Shown one piece after another: positions 58,538-64,000 of a stretch of 64,000 nucleotides of DNA. The stretch covers positions 766,501 through 830,500 of the forward strand of contig NZ_CP020330.1 of NCBI RefSeq assembly GCF_002043005.1, read 5' to 3'. This DNA comes from Martelella mediterranea DSM 17316. Lineage in GTDB: Bacteria; Pseudomonadota; Alphaproteobacteria; Rhizobiales; Rhizobiaceae. Made by a program: the position numbers and the translations under genes. Under the pieces are notes generated by a model, which searched no databases, had not been told where the DNA came from, and was given only the letters and a program-made list of their open reading frames with translations. Within the stretch, counting starts at the first letter, position 1, and every line of letters starts with the position of its first letter.

Positions 58538-59848
58538 TCACTTGCCGACGCAGAACGAGGAGAAGATCACGTCCAGCAAATCCTCGACATCCACCCGCCC
58601 GGTGATTCTGCCAAGCGCGACAGCGGCCTGCCGCAAGGATTCAGCGGGGATCTCCGGCGAGTAGTCGCGGGCGTCCAATGCTGCCTGAATATGACGCAGC
58701 GTTTCCTTGAGATAACCGACCTGGCGATCGCGCACCGGCAGCGACAACGATGCGCCCGCAAGCCGGGCCTCAAGCCGCGCCTTTATCATCTCGACCAGAC
58801 GATCCATGCCAGCGCCTGTGCGCGACGAAATCAGCAGGTCAAAGTCAGCCCCGGTTTGGTTGCCGATATCCGCCTTGGTGCCGATCCGAAGGCACTCGCC
58901 TTCGAAGCGCTCCGCCGGCTGGCCCGCCCCTATGTCACCGAGGGAAAGGATCAAATCCGCCTCCTCGAGCAGGGCCCTTGCCCGGCGCATGCCTTCCGCC
59001 TCGACGACATCATCGCTTTCGCGTAGACCAGCAGTGTCGCACAGCCGAACGGCGTAGCCATCCAGGTCGAGATAAACCTCCAGAATATCGCGCGTGGTGC
59101 CGGCGACGTCGGTAACGATCGCGACATCGCGCCGCGCCAGCGCGTTCAGAAGGCTGGATTTTCCGGCATTGGGAGGACCGGCGATTACCACGCGATAACC
59201 ATCGCGAATGATCTCCCCTGCCCTGCTGCCGGCAATGTGACTTTCGATCTGGTGACCGACTTCCTCGACTGTGCCCCAGATCGTGGCAGAAACCGAACCG
59301 GGAATATCGTCCTCATCGGAAAAATCGAGTTCGGCTTCGATCATCGCCCGCGCATGGGTCAGTTCGCGCGCCCAGCCGTCATAGAGCTCGGAAAGGCCCC
59401 CGCCTGCCTGTTCCAGCGCCAGCCGGCGCTGCATCTCGGTTTCGGCGCCAATCATGTCGGAAAGCCCTTCGGCCTCGACCAGATCGATCTTGCCGTTTTC
59501 AAAGGCCCGGCGGGTAAACTCTCCGGCCTCGGCATGCCGCAGCCCCAGACCGGCCAATCGATCGAGCAGCGCCCGCACCACTGCGCGCCCGCCATGAAGC
59601 TGGAACTCGATGCAATCCTCGCCGGTGAAGGAGGCCGGCCCCGCAAAAACCAGAACCAGAGCCGTGTCGATGGGCGAACCTGCCGCGTCGACAAGCCTCA
59701 TCAGGCGCGCCTTGCGCGGCGCGGGCACTTCGCCGGTAATCGCTCGGCAACAGGAAAACGCGTCTTTTCCCGACACCCGCACCACCGCCACGCCGGAAGG
59801 CAAGGCGCCGCTCGATAGCGCGTAGATGGTGTCGCCGGCAGCGGACAT
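58538..59848 (-). CDS. mnmE: tRNA modification GTPase MnmE (TrmE)
   Basis: 436 residues. N-terminal folate-binding domain (DTIYALSSGALPSGVAVVRVSG), G domain (GPPNAGKSSLLNAL; DVAGTTRD; DTAGLRE; the NKxD motif reads TKAD here) and C-terminal FCVGK with the catalytic Cys. Partner of MnmG encoded downstream. Confidence 0.98.
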   Translation of the reverse strand: MSAAGDTIYALSSGALPSGVAVVRVSGKDAFSCCRAITGEVPAPRKARLMRLVDAAGSPIDTALVLVFAGPASFTGEDCIEFQLHGGRAVVRALLDRLAGLGLRHAEAGEFTRRAFENGKIDLVEAEGLSDMIGAETEMQRRLALEQAGGGLSELYDGWARELTHARAMIEAELDFSDEDDIPGSVSATIWGTVEEVGHQIESHIAGSRAGEIIRDGYRVVIAGPPNAGKSSLLNALARRDVAIVTDVAGTTRDILEVYLDLDGYAVRLCDTAGLRESDDVVEAEGMRRARALLEEADLILSLGDIGAGQPAERFEGECLRIGTKADIGNQTGADFDLLISSRTGAGMDRLVEMIKARLEARLAGASLSLPVRDRQVGYLKETLRHIQAALDARDYSPEIPAESLRQAAVALGRITGRVDVEDLLDVIFSSFCVGK

Positions 59849-60184
59849 TTTAGAGAAACCTGTTTTATTTCAATATCTTATCAGTATGGAGCGACGCGCC
59901 ATTAATCCGCTGCCGCATGGGCAAGGCGTTACCGCTTGCTCCTAATATTTTCTCCCGCTGGCGGGAGAGATGCCCCGAAAGGGGCAGTGAGGGTAAAGCA
60001 GCATTTCAAATCGTGAGGGCGTTCGCGGGGATAGGCTCCCCCCTCACTGTCGCTTTCGCGACATCTCTCCCCTCCGGGGCGAGAAGATTTGGGGGCTATG
60101 CGGCAACGCCATACTTAATCGTCTGGGCCTAGCGCCATCATACGTCGATCTTGCAACGAAGCTTCCCTGCGGAACAGCCCCCGC
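59849..60184. repeat. intergenic region with RIME-like repeat subtype 2, copy E (59943-60085)
   Basis: The repeat (CTCCCGCTGGCGGGAG, GCCCCGAAAGGGGC, GTCGCTTTCGCGAC) is near-identical to the copy at 1739-1876 apart from scattered substitutions. The remaining sequence holds the A+T-rich mnmE promoter region (59849-59890) and the 3' flank of rho; no gene seen. Confidence 0.85.
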
Positions 60185-61450
60185 TCAGGTATTCATCGAT
60201 TCGAAGAATTCGGCGTTGTTCTTGGTCTGCTTCAGCTTGTCGATCAGGAATTCGATGCCGTCCGTGGTGCCCATGGGCGCGAGGATGCGGCGGAGGACGA
60301 AGATCTTCTGCAGGTCCTGGCGCGGCACGAGCAGGTCTTCCTTGCGGGTGCCGGACTTGAGAATGTCCATGGCCGGGAAGATGCGCTTGTCGGCCACCTT
60401 GCGGTCGAGCACGATTTCGGAATTGCCGGTGCCCTTGAATTCCTCGAAGATCACCTCGTCCATACGGCTGCCGGTATCGATCAGCGCCGTTGCGATGATC
60501 GTCAGCGAACCGCCCTCCTCGATATTGCGCGCGGCACCGAAGAAGCGCTTCGGCCGCTGCAGCGCATTGGCGTCGACACCGCCGGTCAGCACCTTGCCGG
60601 AGGACGGAACGACCGTGTTGTAGGCGCGGCCGAGACGGGTGATACTATCGAGCAGGATCACGACATCGCGGCCGTGCTCCACCAGGCGCTTTGCCTTTTC
60701 GATAACCATTTCAGCAACTTGCACGTGGCGTACGGCCGGTTCGTCGAAGGTGGATGAGACCACTTCGCCCTTCACCGAACGCTGCATGTCGGTCACTTCC
60801 TCGGGCCGCTCATCGATCAAGAGCACAATCAGGAAACATTCGGGGTGATTGGCGGTGATCGAATGGGCGATATTCTGCAAGAGTACCGTCTTGCCGGTGC
60901 GCGGCGGGGCGACAATCAGGCCACGCTGGCCCTTGCCGAGCGGCGCGACCAGATCGATGACGCGGGCGGAGTTGTCCTTCGAGGTCGGGTTGTCGAGCTC
61001 CATCTTGAAGCGCTCATCGGGATAGAGCGGCGTCAGATTGTCGAAATGGACCTTGTGACGGATCTTTTCCGGATCGTCGGAATTGATGGTGTTGACCTTG
61101 AGCAGCGCGAAATACCGCTCGCCTTCCTTCGGTCCGCGGATCGGCCCTTCAACCGTGTCGCCGGTCTTCAGCGCGAAGCGGCGGATCTGGGAAGGCGAAA
61201 TATAGATATCGTCCGGGCCGGGAAGATAGTTGGCATTGGCCGAACGCAGGAACCCGAAACCGTCCTGAAGGACCTCGACAACGCCCTCGCCGATGATCTC
61301 GACGTCCTGGGCCGCAAGCATCTTGAGGATGGCAAACATGAGTTCCTGTTTGCGCAAGGTGCTCGCGCCCTCGACTTCGACAGATTCGGCAAAGGCAAGG
61401 AGATCGGTAGGCGTTTTACTCTTCAGTTCCTGAAGCTTCATTTGAGACAT
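60185..61450 (-). CDS. rho: transcription termination factor Rho
   Basis: 421-residue hexameric RNA helicase. N-terminal [23 protein letters not shown]-binding [15 protein letters not shown], Walker [13 protein letters not shown], Walker [20 protein letters not shown] 61450 (MSQMKLQEL) gives the family length; its ribosome site is weak. A longer in-frame start at 61513 is unlikely. Confidence 0.98.
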   Translation of the reverse strand: MSQMKLQELKSKTPTDLLAFAESVEVEGASTLRKQELMFAILKMLAAQDVEIIGEGVVEVLQDGFGFLRSANANYLPGPDDIYISPSQIRRFALKTGDTVEGPIRGPKEGERYFALLKVNTINSDDPEKIRHKVHFDNLTPLYPDERFKMELDNPTSKDNSARVIDLVAPLGKGQRGLIVAPPRTGKTVLLQNIAHSITANHPECFLIVLLIDERPEEVTDMQRSVKGEVVSSTFDEPAVRHVQVAEMVIEKAKRLVEHGRDVVILLDSITRLGRAYNTVVPSSGKVLTGGVDANALQRPKRFFGAARNIEEGGSLTIIATALIDTGSRMDEVIFEEFKGTGNSEIVLDRKVADKRIFPAMDILKSGTRKEDLLVPRQDLQKIFVLRRILAPMGTTDGIEFLIDKLKQTKNNAEFFESMNT

Positions 61451-61649
61451 GAAGAAAACCGTGATGTTGTCATGATGATAGCAAGGCCGGTTGCGCTGGT
61501 AGAGCAGTGCCAATTCGGATTGGCAAAGGGGGATACTTTCGCACAGCCTTTTGGATGAGTGGCCGGAAGATACTGATTTGCCGCTGACGTTACAAGAGCA
61601 AAAACCGCATTTTTATCGCTGAAACCGGCCTAATCCGTTCATCAAATGA

Positions 61650-62180
61650 TTAAAACGGCTTCAAAACCACCATTATGACGATAATGATCATCAAAACGGT
61701 CGGCGCCTCGTTCACGATCCGCCAGTGTTTCGCGCTCTTTATACGCTTGTCGGCCGCAAAATCCTTCATCGCCCTGCTGAAATAGCCATGCACCCCGGAT
61801 AGCACAAAAACCGCCAGAATCTTGACATGCAGCCAACCGCCGGAAAACCGGTATCCCTCCCAGGCGAGGTATAGACCGAAGATCCATGTCAGAATCATGG
61901 CCGGGTTCATGATTGCCTTCATCAGCCGGTATTCCATGACCTTGAAGGTTTCCGAGCTTTCCGAACCGGGCGTTGTATCGGCATGGTAGACGAACAGGCG
62001 CGGCAGATAGAACATGCCGGCCATCCAGGCGATCACCGCCATGATGTGGATTGCCTTGGCCCAGAGATAGAAATTATCGCGGTCAAAGATGTAGATGCCA
62101 AGACAGAGCGCCAGAAACGCCAGCAGCGCCGTCATGGCCCGTCCTGCCGCCTTGCTGCCGGCATTGTTCTGCTCTGCCAT
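61650..62180 (-). CDS. hemJ: protoporphyrinogen oxidase HemJ
   Basis: 176-residue membrane protein with four to five helices. AKAIHIMAVIAWMAGMFYLP carries the conserved His, MKAIMNPAMILTWIFG the conserved Lys. Oxidises protoporphyrinogen IX in organisms lacking HemG/HemY. GGGAGG precedes the ATG; 25 bp after hemE, so co-transcribed with it. Confidence 0.94.
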   Translation of the reverse strand: MAEQNNAGSKAAGRAMTALLAFLALCLGIYIFDRDNFYLWAKAIHIMAVIAWMAGMFYLPRLFVYHADTTPGSESSETFKVMEYRLMKAIMNPAMILTWIFGLYLAWEGYRFSGGWLHVKILAVFVLSGVHGYFSRAMKDFAADKRIKSAKHWRIVNEAPTVLMIIIVIMVVLKPF

Positions 62181-62205
62181 CAGGCATCCTCCCTCTTGAA
62201 AAAAA

Positions 62206-63231
62206 TTATTCTTCGCCTCTCACGAGCCGGACAAGCGCTGCCACATGCTCCGGATCGGCCTCGGGCGTGATTCCGTGGCCAAGATTGAAGATCAGCGGTC
62301 CGTCCGCAAGCGCTTCGAGAATGGCAAGGGCGCGGCTTTTCATCGCATGGCCGCCGGCGACCACGGAAAGCGGGTCAAGATTGCCCTGCACTGGCCCATC
62401 CTTCTGCAGGTCTCTGGCGATGGCAAGAGGCACCGTCCAGTCGAGGCCGATCGCGTCCGCGCCAGTCTTGGCGCGATACGAGGCGAGGTTGGGGCCCGCG
62501 CCCTTGGCGAAGGCGATGATCTTCGCCTCCGGATGCGCCGCCCGCACTTTCGCAACGATCCGCGCGACGGGTGCCGCAGCAAAGTCGGCAAAATCCTCCT
62601 CGCCGAGCACACCGGCCCAGCTGTCGAAGATCTGCACCGCGCCGGCGCCGGCCTCAAGCTGGCGGATCAGGTAATCGGCCGAGAGATCGGCAAGGTAGTC
62701 GAGCAGTTTCAGGAATTCGCGTCTGTGGCGATAGGCAAACAGCCGCGCCGGCGCCTGGTCGGGGGTGCCGCGTCCGGCAATCATATAGGTCGCCACGGTA
62801 AAGGGCGCGCCGCAGAAACCGAGCAGCGCCGTTTCCTCCGGTAACTCCCGGCGTATCCGCCTCACCGCTTCGATGACCGGATCGAGCCGGCCTGCGTCAT
62901 AGCTCTTTTCAAGAGCCAAGATGCCGTCTGCGTTGATCGGATCAAGTCTCGGTCCTTCCCCGGCCTCAAAGCGGACATTGCGCTTCAGCGCATCGGGAAT
63001 GACCAGAATGTCGGAAAACAGGATCGCCGCGTCAAAGCCATATCGCCTGATCGGCTGCAGCGTCACTTCCGTTGCAAAATCCGGATTATAGCAGAGGTTC
63101 AGAAAGCCTCCGGCCTTCTCCCGCACGGCGCGGTACTCCGGCAGATAGCGTCCTGCCTGGCGCATCAGCCAGATCGGCGGCGGGTTTACGGTTTCGCCAT
63201 CCAGCACCCGTTCCAGTGCTCTTTTCGCCAT
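62206..63231 (-). CDS. hemE: uroporphyrinogen decarboxylase
   Basis: 341 residues; makes coproporphyrinogen III. Signatures [17 protein letters not shown] and the second motif [18 protein letters not shown], with catalytic Asp in [13 protein letters not shown]. First gene of the leftward run from the origin, coupled to hemJ. Confidence 0.98.
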   Translation of the reverse strand: MAKRALERVLDGETVNPPPIWLMRQAGRYLPEYRAVREKAGGFLNLCYNPDFATEVTLQPIRRYGFDAAILFSDILVIPDALKRNVRFEAGEGPRLDPINADGILALEKSYDAGRLDPVIEAVRRIRRELPEETALLGFCGAPFTVATYMIAGRGTPDQAPARLFAYRHRREFLKLLDYLADLSADYLIRQLEAGAGAVQIFDSWAGVLGEEDFADFAAAPVARIVAKVRAAHPEAKIIAFAKGAGPNLASYRAKTGADAIGLDWTVPLAIARDLQKDGPVQGNLDPLSVVAGGHAMKSRALAILEALADGPLIFNLGHGITPEADPEHVAALVRLVRGEE

Positions 63232-63639
63232 ATCCCCAGCCTCGCCTCTAAATGAATCTTGTTATCTTCGGTTTCTTTTATTTCTTAGAGTCTGTGACGA
63301 TCAAGGATTAAAGCTTTTGCCGCAGTTATGAGTCATTTCCCCGGTTTCCAGTTTCGCATCGATGATTTTTGGAACCGTGATTTCGGCAAACCGGGGATTT
63401 CGCTGTTCACCTCAATGGATTCAACGCCTCCCGGCTCTGGCGCAAGACGGAAACCCTGTGTAAAACCCACGGCAAAGCGGTGCGATGGTCGGCATTGTCC
63501 CCGTTTTCAACAGGCTGGATTTCACGCTTCCGTCATTTGAGCATATGTGGATAAACACGCGCACTGCCCACAGGCGAAAACCGGATGAGATTTTTCGTCC
63601 CGGTTTCTCCAATGTTATGAACAGCAGGCGAAGGACATC
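63232..63639. other. oriC: probable chromosomal replication origin (oriC)
   Basis: Gap between hemE and ppsR, the place of the origin in Caulobacter and Sinorhizobium. It has an A+T-rich stretch (about 63245-63320), a perfect DnaA box TGTGGATAA (63546-63554), weaker ones TGTGTAAAA (63457) and TTATGAACA (63615), and four GANTC sites (63254, 63288, 63330, 63418). Flanking genes are all transcribed outwards. Confidence 0.75.
63546..63554 (-). promoter_or_regulatory. DnaA box
   Basis: TGTGGATAA, the exact complement of the consensus TTATCCACA, within the hemE-ppsR gap. Confidence 0.8.
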
Positions 63640-64000
63640 GTGGAAAACCGGAAAAACTTCTTTCACCTGCATCTGATCTCCGATTCGACGGGCGAAACGC
63701 TGATCTCGGCGGGCCGCGCGGTATCCGCCCAGTTCGGCGGTCATGAGCCGATCGAGCATGTCTATCCGCTCATCAGAAGCCGCAAGCAGCTGCTCACCGT
63801 GCTGCGCGCGATCGATGATGCGCCGGGCATCGTGCTTTATACCGTGGTCAACGAGGAGCTTTCCGCCCTGATCCACGAAATGTGTCGCGACATGGGCGTG
63901 CCGAGCGTCAATGTGCTGGAGCCGGTGGCCGCCGTCTTCCAGTCCTATCTCGGCACCACGCTGCAACGCCGCGTCGGCGCCCAGCACAGCCTCAACGAGG
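63640..64000 (+). CDS. ppsR: PEP synthase/PPDK regulatory kinase-phosphorylase (DUF299), 5' part
   Basis: About 120 residues to the window end. GTG 63640 with AAGGA upstream starts [20 protein letters not shown]; further [30 protein letters not shown] and [16 protein letters not shown]. This bifunctional ADP-dependent kinase/Pi phosphorylase switches pyruvate phosphate dikinase. The GTP/ADP-binding C-terminal half lies beyond the window. Confidence 0.95.
   Translation, partial: MENRKNFFHLHLISDSTGETLISAGRAVSAQFGGHEPIEHVYPLIRSRKQLLTVLRAIDDAPGIVLYTVVNEELSALIHEMCRDMGVPSVNVLEPVAAVFQSYLGTTLQRRVGAQHSLNE

Overview
The G+C-rich sequence, Rhizobiales gene order and many short palindromic intergenic repeats point to a chromosome segment of an alphaproteobacterium of the order Rhizobiales, probably Rhizobiaceae or a close relative such as Martelella. 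Alphaproteobacterial markers include TrcR (DUF1013), a DUF2852 protein, ActR/RegA, MmcB, a zinc-finger-less AccD, and the block hemE-hemJ-rho-mnmE-mnmG-rsmG-parA-parB next to the origin. The genus is an inference; no rRNA or tRNA gene was seen.

Layout. 1-7 kb: 3' end of a GMC oxidoreductase, a LacI regulator, ispG, a DeoR regulator with an MFS transporter, and a divergent MarR/EamA pair with two palindromic operators between them. 7-15 kb: pyruvate carboxylase (TTG start), an MHS-type symporter, gluconokinase, a 358-bp MITE-like element, the ActR response regulator with no sensor beside it, a DUF2852 protein and a YgjP-type metallopeptidase. 15-24 kb: trpF-trpB-(two unknown genes)-trpA-accD-folC, mmcB, an L,D-transpeptidase lipoprotein, and ahcY with a strong palindrome in its promoter region. 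24-33 kb: a TbpB-like surface lipoprotein of differing composition, then a minus-strand polyol operon (smoE-F-G-K, mtlK, HAD phosphatase, FGGY kinase) headed by four phased near-palindromic operators. 33-42 kb: gyrB, an OsmF/YehZYXW osmoprotectant ABC operon, a ProC-like reductase, and an NADPH-dependent FMN reductase whose promoter shares an operator with the adjacent HxlR gene. 42.9-44.1 kb: an intact ISAs1-family insertion sequence inside an intergenic repeat. 44-53 kb: acs, trcR, a second HxlR gene divergent from an Old Yellow Enzyme, yggS, leuS, lptE, holA. 54-64 kb: the parAB locus, rsmG, mnmG, mnmE, rho, hemJ, hemE, a probable chromosome origin, and the start of the PEP synthase/PPDK regulatory kinase gene (ppsR).

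How it works together. The right end is the replication and segregation hub: a DnaA box, an A+T-rich patch and CcrM (GANTC) sites lie between hemE and ppsR, genes on both sides are transcribed away from it, parAB lie 7.5-9 kb away, and two perfect parS sites plus one degenerate parS lie within 15 kb. The left and middle parts hold amino-acid and lipid biosynthesis interspersed with accessory uptake operons, each with a recognisable local operator. Five RIME-like repeats of two subtypes, two copies of a second palindromic repeat and the MITE-like element show heavy decoration of intergenic space. I see no CRISPR array, prophage or obvious new defence system. The most unusual items are the TbpB-like lipoprotein without a visible Slam partner, the two unknown genes inside the trp operon, and several new candidate operators.
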